In this document: positions 43,784-51,550 of the stretch, one piece after another
How the letters are laid out: every line of letters starts with the position of its first letter
Numbering within the stretch: position 1 is the first letter of the stretch
NCBI GenBank assembly: GCA_016709995.1
Contig: JADJLQ010000001.1
Span: 3,010,001 to 3,074,000, forward strand
Reading direction: 5' to 3'
Length of the DNA stretch: 64,000 nt
Source: Saprospiraceae bacterium
Lineage (GTDB): Bacteria; Bacteroidota; Bacteroidia; Chitinophagales; Saprospiraceae
The notes under the pieces: generated by a model
The model's database searches: none
Told to the model about the DNA's origin: nothing
The model's input: the letters and a program-made list of their open reading frames with translations, nothing else
Made by a program: the position numbers and the translations under genes

Positions 43784-44425
43784 GAGCGTTGTTCCCCTTC
43801 AGGGGTCAGGGGTGTTAAACGATTTTGACTAACACTATGAATAAAGAATTAATACCTAGGCCCCTGACCCCTAAAGGGGAACCAAATTTTTTCCTAGATG
43901 TATCTATCCTTTGTGAATTATTTTTTTTGAATGGAATACTAAAGATCCAATTCGCCCGAATCGCCAGGAGCGTTGTTCCCCTTCAGGGGTCAGGGGTGAC
44001 AACGATTTTGACTAAGGATTTATTCCTAGGCCCCTGACCCCTAAAGGGAAACCAAATTTTTTCCTAGATGTATCTATCATTTGTGAATTATTTTTTTTTG
44101 AATGGAATACTAAAGATCCAATTCGCCCGAATCGCCAGGAGCGTTGTTCCCCTTCAGGGGTCAGGGGTGACAACGATTTTGACTAACGCTTTGAATAAAG
44201 AATTAATACCCAGACCCCTGACCCCTAAAGGGGAACCGGATTTTTCCAAAATGAAGCTATTTTTTCTTGAATGGAATACTAAAGATCCAATTCGCCCTAA
44301 TCGCCAGGAGCGTTGTTCCCCTTCAGGGGTCAGGGGTGTTAAACGATTTTGACTAACACTATGAATGAATAAAGATTTAGAAGGATTTATTCCTAGGCCC
44401 CTGACCCCTAAAGGGAAACCAAATC
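43784..44425 (+). repeat. Four tandem copies of a hairpin-forming repeat
   Basis: Copies start at 43784, 43968, 44139 and 44308 (184, 171 and 169 bp apart; last copy partial). Each has GTTCCCCTTCAGGGGTCAGG and, 60-80 bp later, CCCCTGACCCCTAAAGGGG, which are near-complementary and can fold into a strong hairpin, then a linker with GAATGGAATACTAAAGATCC and AATTCGCCCGAATCGCCAG. ORFs through it are incidental. It separates the DUF559 gene from the WbpA-like gene. Confidence 0.9.
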
Positions 44426-44456
44426 TTGCATAATGTTATAAGTAAGCTCACCACCT

Positions 44457-45749
44457 TTGTTCGAACAAATAAAATCTAAACAATCCTCCATCGGCATTAT
44501 AGGCCTTGGGTATGTCGGACTCCCACTCGCACTTGAATTTGCCAAAAAATACAAAGTATTGGGATTCGATATTAATGCGGACCGCATCTCTATGATGCGA
44601 CGACATATAGATCCATCCAATGAGCTGGATACTACCGCTTTTGAGGGTAGTGATATTGAATTTTCAGATCACCTGGATGATCTAAAAAAATGTTCTGTCT
44701 ATATAGTGGCTGTTCCGACAGATATCGATGAAAATAAAGTGCCTAATCTTAAACCATTATTGTCAGCTTCCGCGACCGTGGGTCAGGTCATCAAGCCTGG
44801 TGATTATGTGATCTTTGAATCTACCGTCTATCCCGGATGTACCGAAGACGATTGTATCCCGATCATCGAAAATCTTTCAGGATTGACCTTTGGTAAAGAT
44901 TTTAAGGCTGGCTATTCTCCGGAGCGCATCAACCCGGGTGACAAGTCCAGAACCTTGACTTCTATCTTAAAAATCGTATCCGGTTCTGATCCGGAAGCGC
45001 TTGAAAATATCTCTTCGCTTTATGGGTCCATCATTACTGCCGGCCTATATCGGGCAGAGAGCATCAAAGTAGCCGAAGCGGCCAAGGTCATAGAAAATAC
45101 GCAACGCGACCTCAACATCTCCCTGATGAATGAGCTTTCCATCATCTTTGATCAGATGGACATTGATACCCATGAAGTGATAGAAGCTGCCGCGACCAAA
45201 TGGAATTTTATCAAACTTTACCCGGGCCTCGTCGGTGGTCATTGTATAGGGGTAGATCCTTATTATCTTTTACACAAAGCCAAAGAGTTGGGAATAGATC
45301 CACAGGTGATCGCCAGCGGCCGACGCATCAATGATGGCATGCCTGCTCATATAGCCAAAAAACTGGTTCAGAAATTAATAGCCCATAGGAAGAATCCTGG
45401 CGAAGCCAGGGTGTTGATCATGGGTGTTACTTTTAAAGAAAATGTATCCGATATACGCAATTCGAAAGTAGTGGACCTGATCAGGGAATTAAAAGATTAT
45501 TCCATCAGGGTAGATATCGCTGATCCCAATGTCAATGCCGAAGAATTCAACCATGAGTATGGCCTGAAGATATTATCGCAAGTCAATGGACCATACGATG
45601 CCGTGATCATAGCGGTTGCTCACCAGGACTTCAAATCCCTGGACAAAACTTATTTTGATCAGATCCTGACCGGGGATCACCCGATATTATTTGATCTGAA
45701 AGGCATCTATTACAACTTAAAGGATCAGTATGATTATTGGCGATTATAA
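44457..45749 (+). CDS. Nucleotide-sugar dehydrogenase, WbpA/TviB-like (UDP-GlcNAc 6-dehydrogenase)
   Basis: A 430-aa NAD-dependent dehydrogenase. IGIIGLGYVGLPLALEFAKK is the Rossmann motif; VAVPTDIDENKVPNLKPL, FESTVYPGCTED and GYSPERINPGD are marks of the WbpA/WecC/TviB group rather than Ugd. The catalytic Cys is in LVGGHCIGVDPYYL. With WbpB-, WbpD- and WbpE-like genes, oxidation of UDP-GlcNAc to UDP-GlcNAcA is most likely. The only in-frame start is TTG 44457 because an in-frame stop lies 15 nt upstream. Confidence 0.88.
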   Translation: MFEQIKSKQSSIGIIGLGYVGLPLALEFAKKYKVLGFDINADRISMMRRHIDPSNELDTTAFEGSDIEFSDHLDDLKKCSVYIVAVPTDIDENKVPNLKPLLSASATVGQVIKPGDYVIFESTVYPGCTEDDCIPIIENLSGLTFGKDFKAGYSPERINPGDKSRTLTSILKIVSGSDPEALENISSLYGSIITAGLYRAESIKVAEAAKVIENTQRDLNISLMNELSIIFDQMDIDTHEVIEAAATKWNFIKLYPGLVGGHCIGVDPYYLLHKAKELGIDPQVIASGRRINDGMPAHIAKKLVQKLIAHRKNPGEARVLIMGVTFKENVSDIRNSKVVDLIRELKDYSIRVDIADPNVNAEEFNHEYGLKILSQVNGPYDAVIIAVAHQDFKSLDKTYFDQILTGDHPILFDLKGIYYNLKDQYDYWRL

Positions 45750-45764
45750 ATTATTCTGAGCTTG

Positions 45765-46811
45765 ATGGATACGCCTTTGTATAAATATATTCTGGTCGGT
45801 TGTGGCGCCATCGCTCCGAGGCATATTCGGGAGATCCTGCGCACCGGCACTCTCACAGCCGTATGTGATACAGATCCGGAGAGATTATCTGAATATATGA
45901 CCATGTATCATATCCCCGGGTATGCCTCTTTCGACACACTGATGTCTGCCGGTTTGACTGCTGACATCGTAGTCCTTTGTACCCCTAATGGATATCATGC
46001 CAGTCAAAGTATCCAGGCTATGCAACAAGGATATCATGTCATTTGCGAAAAACCAATGGCCTTGAAGAGTAAGGATGCGGCACTCATGCTAGCCGTGGCC
46101 AAACAAACGAATAAATCTTTGTCCATCGTCAAACAAAATAGATTTAATGGCCCCATCCTGCAGTTGCAGCAATGGATAGCTTCCGGCGCCTCAGGACAAG
46201 TATACTCCCTATCCATGAATTGTCTGTGGAACCGGGACACTCATTATTATACCTCTTCCACCTGGCGAGGTACCAAAGAACTGGATGGAGGCATCTTGTA
46301 CACCCAGTTTAGTCATTATATAGATTTTTTGTACTGGATCTTTGGCGAAGTAATAGAGATAAAAAGCTTGGCCTCCAATGTCTGTCACAGAGAGATCATC
46401 GATTTTGACGACCAGGGAGTAGCCATCCTGCGCTTTGAATCCGGAGTGTTGGGGACTATCCATTACAGCATCAATGCTTTTGAAAAAAATATGGAATCCT
46501 CACTAACTGTCCTGGCCGAACATGGCTCCATCCGAATCGGTGGACTGTCAGCCAATACGATTGAGTATCAGCATAAATCAGGCTCAGCTTTTTCTATCCC
46601 CGATACCACCACTCATATCAATCAATACCCCAATTACGCCGGATCCGTTTCCAATCATCATTTTGTATATGATCAGGTATTGAATGGTTTGCAAAGCAAT
46701 GTCTATAATGTACAAAGTGCCTACGAAGCTATGAAGACGGTGGAGTTGATTGAAAGGATTTATGCGTTGTCCCCCCTGCCTACCGGACAGGCAGGCTTCG
46801 GAGGGAGTTAG
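45765..46811 (+). CDS. Gfo/Idh/MocA oxidoreductase, WbpB-like
   Basis: A 348-aa NAD(P)-binding oxidoreductase: ILVGCGAIAPRHIREIL at the N-terminus, VVLCTPNGYHASQSI, and CEKPMALKSKD with the active Lys of the EKP motif. WbpB-type enzymes oxidise C3 of UDP-GlcNAcA; some regenerate NAD with 2-oxoglutarate, forming L-2-hydroxyglutarate. The C-terminus is odd: the last residues LPTGQAGFGGS come from a palindromic intergenic element (46775-46795) that has become coding. ATG 45765 is taken as the start. Confidence 0.85.
   Translation: MDTPLYKYILVGCGAIAPRHIREILRTGTLTAVCDTDPERLSEYMTMYHIPGYASFDTLMSAGLTADIVVLCTPNGYHASQSIQAMQQGYHVICEKPMALKSKDAALMLAVAKQTNKSLSIVKQNRFNGPILQLQQWIASGASGQVYSLSMNCLWNRDTHYYTSSTWRGTKELDGGILYTQFSHYIDFLYWIFGEVIEIKSLASNVCHREIIDFDDQGVAILRFESGVLGTIHYSINAFEKNMESSLTVLAEHGSIRIGGLSANTIEYQHKSGSAFSIPDTTTHINQYPNYAGSVSNHHFVYDQVLNGLQSNVYNVQSAYEAMKTVELIERIYALSPLPTGQAGFGGS
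46775..46795. repeat. Palindromic CCTGCCT/AGGCAGG element inside the 3' end of a coding gene
   Basis: CCTGCCTACCGGACAGGCAGG has 7-bp arms with a 7-nt loop. It belongs to the same palindrome family as the elements at 54257, 55312, 56167 and 58287. Confidence 0.8.
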
Positions 46812-46879
46812 GGAGTGGAAATAACAGAAAATGTCACCCATACTTAGAATTTATTTCTCAAGCCTAGATTCATAACAAA

Positions 46880-48151
46880 TTGTCCTCAGTAATCATCATC
46901 GGTGGCGGCATCGTAGGCCTCGCAACAGCCTACCAGCTCCAATTACTTGATCCTGGCATTAAAGTAACTGTCCTCGAAAAGGAATCAGAAGTAGCAGCCC
47001 ATCAAACCAGTCACAATAGTGGAGTCATTCACTCCGGCATTTATTACAAACCCGGCAGCGAGAAAGCGCTCAACTGCACCAGGGGCTACCAAATGATGCT
47101 GGATTTTTGTGATCAACAGGACATCCCTTATAAAAAATGCGGTAAGGTCATCGTGGCTACCAACCAGGCGGAACTTCCGGCATTAAAAAAGATATTTGAC
47201 AGAGGTGTGGCAAATGGTCTACAAGGTCTCACCATCATCAACCCGGAGCAATTAAAAGAGATCGAACCCCAGGCTACCGGAGCACAGGCCATCTGGGTCC
47301 CACAGGCTGGAATCATCAGTTATCAAAAGGTGGCATTAAAATTAAAATCTCTTGTACTGGCTCAAGGCGGCGAGATTTTGACCCAACATGCAGTGAGGTC
47401 TATCAGTGCATCGAATAGTGAATGGGTCGTCTCTACCACCCAGGGTGATCTACAATCTAACTATCTTGTTTCCTGTGCAGGACTGCAATCTGATAGGCTA
47501 GCCCGGATGACCCACCCCGACTTTGATTTAAAAATTCTTCCTTTCCGTGGGGAATATTATTACCTCAAACCGGAAGCTTATCACCTCGTCAACACCATGA
47601 TTTATCCCGTACCCAATCCCAATTTCCCGTTTTTGGGTGTCCATTTTACCAGTCATATTAGTGGAAGCGTAGAGGCCGGACCCAATGCGGTCTGGGCACT
47701 GGGTCGAGAAGCCTATCGAGGTGCTCCAGTCAATCTCAAAGACGCTGCGGAGACCCTTGCATACCCTGGATTCAGAAAGATAGCAATGAAGTATTGGAAA
47801 GATGGTTTGTACGAGATGTACCGTTCCTTTTCGAAAGCAGCTTTTGTCCGGGCTTTACAAAAACTAGTGCCTTCTATTACTGCGGAAGATTTGATACCAG
47901 GTGGCTCAGGTGTACGCGCGCAGGCGTGCGATCGGCAAGGCAATCTGATAGATGATTTTTTATTTCTAGAAGGTAAAAACCTACTACATGTGGTTAATGC
48001 ACCTTCCCCGGCAGCTACTTCGAGTTTGAGTATTGGCCGCAGTATAGCAGAGAAAATTTTAATTACCCAATTTGAAAAAAACAAAAAAATTTTTTTTATA
48101 AAATTTTATGGGAAAATACAAAAAAAAATATTTAAAACAAGGAAGAAATAA
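46880..48151 (+). CDS. lhgO: L-2-hydroxyglutarate oxidase
   Basis: A 423-aa FAD enzyme: IIIGGGIVGLATAYQLQ, then QTSHNSGVIHSGIYYKPGSE are the LhgO signatures, with GSGVRAQACDRQGNLIDDF near the C-terminus. It oxidises L-2-hydroxyglutarate to 2-oxoglutarate. Its place directly after the WbpB homologue suggests it recycles L-2-hydroxyglutarate made by that enzyme. The normal end is about SIGRSIAEKIL; the extra tail (QFEKNKKIFFIKFYGKIQ) is AT-rich and unlike the family, so the 3' end may be damaged. Starts at TTG. Confidence 0.88.
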   Translation: MSSVIIIGGGIVGLATAYQLQLLDPGIKVTVLEKESEVAAHQTSHNSGVIHSGIYYKPGSEKALNCTRGYQMMLDFCDQQDIPYKKCGKVIVATNQAELPALKKIFDRGVANGLQGLTIINPEQLKEIEPQATGAQAIWVPQAGIISYQKVALKLKSLVLAQGGEILTQHAVRSISASNSEWVVSTTQGDLQSNYLVSCAGLQSDRLARMTHPDFDLKILPFRGEYYYLKPEAYHLVNTMIYPVPNPNFPFLGVHFTSHISGSVEAGPNAVWALGREAYRGAPVNLKDAAETLAYPGFRKIAMKYWKDGLYEMYRSFSKAAFVRALQKLVPSITAEDLIPGGSGVRAQACDRQGNLIDDFLFLEGKNLLHVVNAPSPAATSSLSIGRSIAEKILITQFEKNKKIFFIKFYGKIQKKIFKTRKK

Positions 48152-48215
48152 ATTTGTTGTTAGTTTTAAAATTTGAATTAAAAAAAAAAAAAAACCCCCT
48201 TTTTTTGAAACGGAG
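48070..48215. other. Homopolymer-rich stretch at and after the lhgO 3' end
   Basis: Runs of A7-A15, T7-T8 and C5 follow each other within 150 bp. This is unlike any other part of the window and could be a low-quality consensus region or a recent insertion site. Confidence 0.5.
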
Positions 48216-48273
48216 AGAATTTATTCGCCTAATGCTAAAAAATGACAAAAGCCAATAAATTAACTTATTGATC

Positions 48274-48486
48274 ATGAATCATAAATATGAAATAATTATT
48301 TATTGGAGCAAGGAAGATTCAAAATACCTGGCTGAAATACCAGAACTTTCCGGAGCAATGGCTGATGGTGATAGTTATCAAGAGGCGCTACTCCATGCCG
48401 AAATTATTATTAATGAATGGATTGAAACAGCTCATCAAATCGGCAGAGTTATCCCTGAACCTAAAGGCAAATTAATCTTTGCGTAA
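48274..48486 (+). CDS. HicB-family antitoxin-like protein (orphan)
   Basis: A 70-aa protein starting MNHKYEIIIYWSKEDSKYLA, followed by EIPELSGAMADGDSYQEALL, the HicB partial RNase-H-like fold. HicB neutralises HicA mRNA interferases and often binds its own promoter. No HicA-like gene lies next to it, so it is an orphan or a remnant. ATG 48274 is preferred to the TTG 6 nt earlier. Confidence 0.82.
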   Translation: MNHKYEIIIYWSKEDSKYLAEIPELSGAMADGDSYQEALLHAEIIINEWIETAHQIGRVIPEPKGKLIFA

Positions 48487-48604
48487 ACTTTTTATAAACT
48501 TGCAATGAGGTTAATTCCGAATCTAATAAAAATGTGCTGAGGATAAAAGCAGGCAAAAACTATAAAATTAATACCTCTGATTACACGACCCTAACAATTC
48601 ACAA

Positions 48605-49021
48605 TTGATAGACTTCACACCCATCATATCCTACCTCTCACAGCGACCTGATATCACTTTCGCCTACGTATTTGGATCGGTCCTGACTGAGTATTTTATC
48701 GAAGGCAAATCTGATATTGATCTGGCAATCATGGGAGCAGATAAAGAATTTACCTTTTATGATCTTCAGGAGATGGCTATGGATATCTCGGACCTATTAC
48801 CCGGCCACCCTGAGGTAGATATGGTAGACCTGATGACAGACGCACCTGTCCTGATTCATCAAATTATGGAGCACGGTCAGCCTTTGTTTGTCAAAGACGA
48901 ATTAGTTCACGACCTTTTCTATTGCACTCAATCCAGTAAATTCATCGACCACCAAGCATGGAGCAAACAATTTGATGATGTATTAAGAGAAGGAATATTG
49001 ACCAAAAGTGATCCCCAATGA
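48605..49021 (+). CDS. mntA: MntA-like nucleotidyltransferase antitoxin
   Basis: A 138-aa minimal nucleotidyltransferase with the GSx11DxD motif: G24 S25 in YVFGSVLTEYF and D37/D39 in KSDIDLAIMG. In MntA-HepT pairs this enzyme adenylates the Tyr of the HepT RxxxxHxY motif to block its ribonuclease activity. The stop overlaps the start of the next gene (ATGA at 49018-49021), so the two are translated together. It begins TTG 48605 and sits between polysaccharide genes. Confidence 0.85.
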   Translation: MIDFTPIISYLSQRPDITFAYVFGSVLTEYFIEGKSDIDLAIMGADKEFTFYDLQEMAMDISDLLPGHPEVDMVDLMTDAPVLIHQIMEHGQPLFVKDELVHDLFYCTQSSKFIDHQAWSKQFDDVLREGILTKSDPQ

Positions 49022-49437
49022 TTCCTGTTGTAGCCAAACAAAAGATTTCGATTATACATAATTGTATTCAGCAAATAAAACTGACTACCAATATGGATCC
49101 TTCCATGCTGGATAGCCAATTGATTCAGGATGCGTTTGTATTAAATGTTCAGAGGAGTGTCCAAGCTACTATAGATCTGGCTTCCTGGGTATGCAAAAAT
49201 AAAAAATTGGGCATCCCGGATACGTATAGAAAAAGTTTCGAATTACTTTTTGAAAACAAATTAATTGATGAAGCCATGTATGCTTCCCTAAAGTCCATGT
49301 GTGGATTCAGGAATATCGCCATTCATGAATATCGAAAACTAAATAAAGAAATACTAAAAGCCATTCTGTCGAAGCACTTGATTGATCTGGAACTATTTTA
49401 TAAAGTCGTCCTGCATCATTATGATCAAGAGAAATAA
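49018..49437 (+). CDS. hepT: HepT-like ribonuclease toxin
   Basis: A 139-aa helical HEPN protein. The catalytic RNase motif RxxxxHxY is visible as RNIAIHEY (R98, H103, Y105). HepT cleaves RNA; adenylylation of the Tyr by its MntA partner neutralises it. Gene order (MntA first, 4-bp overlap) matches the family. The pair is intact and is one of several toxin-antitoxin-like modules in this locus. Confidence 0.86.
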   Translation: MIPVVAKQKISIIHNCIQQIKLTTNMDPSMLDSQLIQDAFVLNVQRSVQATIDLASWVCKNKKLGIPDTYRKSFELLFENKLIDEAMYASLKSMCGFRNIAIHEYRKLNKEILKAILSKHLIDLELFYKVVLHHYDQEK

Positions 49438-49446
49438 TCTTTTTCA

Positions 49447-50034
49447 TTGAACCCATCCACTACAACCATTCATCCAACTGCCATCATTGACCCCGGCGCC
49501 AGCATCGGTGAAGGCACGAAGATCTGGCACTTCTCGCATGTCATGCCCGACAGCATTATTGGCAAAAATTGTTCTCTTGGGCAGAATGTGGTGATGATGT
49601 CCGGAGCCAGCCTGGGCGACAATGTCAAAGTACAAAACAATGTCAGTATATATACCGGGGTCCATTGCGAAGACGATGTATTCCTCGGCCCATCGATGGT
49701 ATTTACCAATGTGATCAATCCGCGCAGCACTATCGTCCGCAAGCATGAGTACAAAACCACGTATGTCCGCAAGGGAGCGACCATCGGCGCCAATGCCACC
49801 ATCGTTTGTGGAATAGAAATCGGAGAATATGCCTTTATCGGGGCAGGCGCGGTCGTAACTAAGCATGTTCCAGCTTATGCACTAGTGATGGGTAATCCTG
49901 CCAGGCAGACGGGTTGGATGAGTAGGAATGGATATAAGTTGAAATTTGATGAGAATGGGATTGGTGTTTGTCCTGAGAGTGGAGAAACCTACGTATTAAA
50001 GGATGGTTATGTCAATTTGGTCAATTTAGGCTGA
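49447..50034 (+). CDS. WbpD-like N-acetyltransferase (hexapeptide repeat)
   Basis: A 195-aa left-handed beta-helix acetyltransferase: IDPGASIGEGTKIWHFSHV, IGKNCSLGQNVVMM, VKVQNNVSIYTGVHCEDDVF and FTNVINPRS are WbpD/DapH-like turns; IVCGIEIGEYAFIGAGAVVT and MGNPARQTGWMSRNG complete the pattern. It would acetylate the 3-amino group of UDP-GlcNAc3NA with acetyl-CoA, the last step to the diacetamido-uronate donor. TTG 49447 is the start, 10 nt after HepT. Confidence 0.88.
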   Translation: MNPSTTTIHPTAIIDPGASIGEGTKIWHFSHVMPDSIIGKNCSLGQNVVMMSGASLGDNVKVQNNVSIYTGVHCEDDVFLGPSMVFTNVINPRSTIVRKHEYKTTYVRKGATIGANATIVCGIEIGEYAFIGAGAVVTKHVPAYALVMGNPARQTGWMSRNGYKLKFDENGIGVCPESGETYVLKDGYVNLVNLG

Positions 50035-50138
50035 TGAATGAAATTGCCAGAATTATAGTATTGAATTGGAAATCACTTCGTGATTTATTTGAATCACAAA
50101 GAGCATAAAGAAGACATAGAACACAGAGATCGATTAAA

Positions 50139-50744
50139 AAATTCGAAAAACGAATTCAATAATCTAGTACTCTACAAATGAATCACAAAGGACACATAGG
50201 ACACAAAGGGACACAAAGGGAACCACATTCAATACATTGTGAACCCATTGTTTAAAAAACTGCTAAGTGACGCAGGTAATTCAATTATCTATTTCTCTGC
50301 AAATGAATCTGCAAACTCAAAACAACCTCCTTTGAGTCGATTGGACATCTGTGATTTATTTAAATCACAAAGGACACAGAGTGAACCTCTTTCAATACTC
50401 TAGAACTCTACTAATGACAACTCCAAACTCAAACCAACCTCCTTTGTGCCCTTTGTACCTCTGTGTCCTATGTGTTTAAAAAAATTCGCAAAGCGAATTC
50501 AATTATCTATACTCTACCAATGAATCACAAAGGACACATAGGACACATAGGACACAAAGTGAACCGCATTCAATACTTTTTGACCCATATGTTTAAAAAA
50601 TTCGCAAAGCGAATTCAATTATCTAGAACTCTACTAATGACTACTCCAAACTCAAATCAATTTTCTTTGTGCCCTATGTTCCTCTATGCCCTCTATGCTT
50701 AAAAAATTCGCAAAGCGAATTCAATTACCCAGAACCCTACCTAA
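50139..50744. repeat. Interspersed repeats with ATTCGCAAAGCGAAT palindromes, part 1
   Basis: Between the acetyltransferase and the GxxExxY gene lie blocks in both orientations of the CACAAAGGACACATAGGACA / TGTGCCCTTTGTACCTCTGT type and the palindrome AATTCGCAAAGCGAATT at 50483, 50599 and 50705 (a variant at 50140). Forward and reverse blocks can pair. No gene was found. Confidence 0.85.
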
Positions 50745-51167
50745 ATGAAGCCGGGCCTTACCAAAAAATACCTGGACGATCTCACTTATGAAATATTGGG
50801 AGCTGCCATCGAAGTTCATAAATGCCTCGGGCCCGGGCTCTTGGAGAGTATCTATCACAAATGCATGAAGCATGAATTGACTCTGCGCGGTATTGAGTTT
50901 AAATCAGAAATGCCCGTCCCTATAATTTTTAAAGATTTTTTTTCAATTACTGATCTACGGTGTGATTTATTTGTGGACGATTGTATTTTGACTGAATTAA
51001 AGGCAATGGATGTAATTCCTCCCGTGCACGCAGTAAAAGCTTTATCCTACATGAAGTTTTTAAATTCTCCAAAAGGGATCATGATCAACTTCAATGTAAT
51101 TAATATAACTAAAGAAGGAAAAAAGACTTTTGTAAACGAATTGTATAGATCGCTACCCGATGATTAA
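50745..51167 (+). CDS. GxxExxY protein
   Basis: A 140-aa protein with the eponymous GPGLLESIYHKCM motif and DLFVDDCILTELKAM, a PD-(D/E)XK-like core where the acidic residues would bind metal. The function of this widespread family is unknown; it is often scattered near mobile or repeat DNA, as here, where repeats flank it on both sides. The start codon ATG 50745 directly follows a palindrome copy. Confidence 0.85.
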   Translation: MKPGLTKKYLDDLTYEILGAAIEVHKCLGPGLLESIYHKCMKHELTLRGIEFKSEMPVPIIFKDFFSITDLRCDLFVDDCILTELKAMDVIPPVHAVKALSYMKFLNSPKGIMINFNVINITKEGKKTFVNELYRSLPDD

Positions 51168-51177
51168 CCAACATTCA

Positions 51178-51550
51178 ATTCAATTTTCCTTTGTGCCCTA
51201 TGTTCCTCTGTGTCCTATGTGCTTAAAAAATTCGCAAAGCGAATTCCATGTATAGAACACTCCGCCATGAATAACCACCCTTCAATCCAATTGTCCTCTG
51301 TGTCCTATATCCCTATGGCTTAAAAAAATTCGCAAAGCGAATTCCATGTGCAGAACACTCTCTTATGAATAACCAATATTCAAGTCAATTTTCCTTTGTG
51401 CCCTATGTACCTCTGTGTCCTATATGCTTAAAAAATTCGCAAAGCGAATTCCATGTATAGAACACTCCGCCATGAATAACCACCCTTCAATCCAATTGTC
51501 CTCTGTGTCCTATATCCCTATGTGCTTAAAAAATTCGCAAAGCGAATTCC
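51178..51550. repeat. Interspersed repeats with ATTCGCAAAGCGAAT palindromes, part 2
   Basis: Four more units alternating between two subtypes about 100 bp long, each ending in AATTCGCAAAGCGAATTCC (at 51229, 51327, 51434 and 51532). Subtypes differ by CATGTATAG or CATGTGCAGAA after the palindrome. The last unit runs straight into the asnB start codon. Confidence 0.88.

Noticed and set aside
43825..44352. ORFs with the phrase ELIPRPLTPKGE
   Set aside because: They are translations of the hairpin repeat units and lack any start context or homology as proteins.
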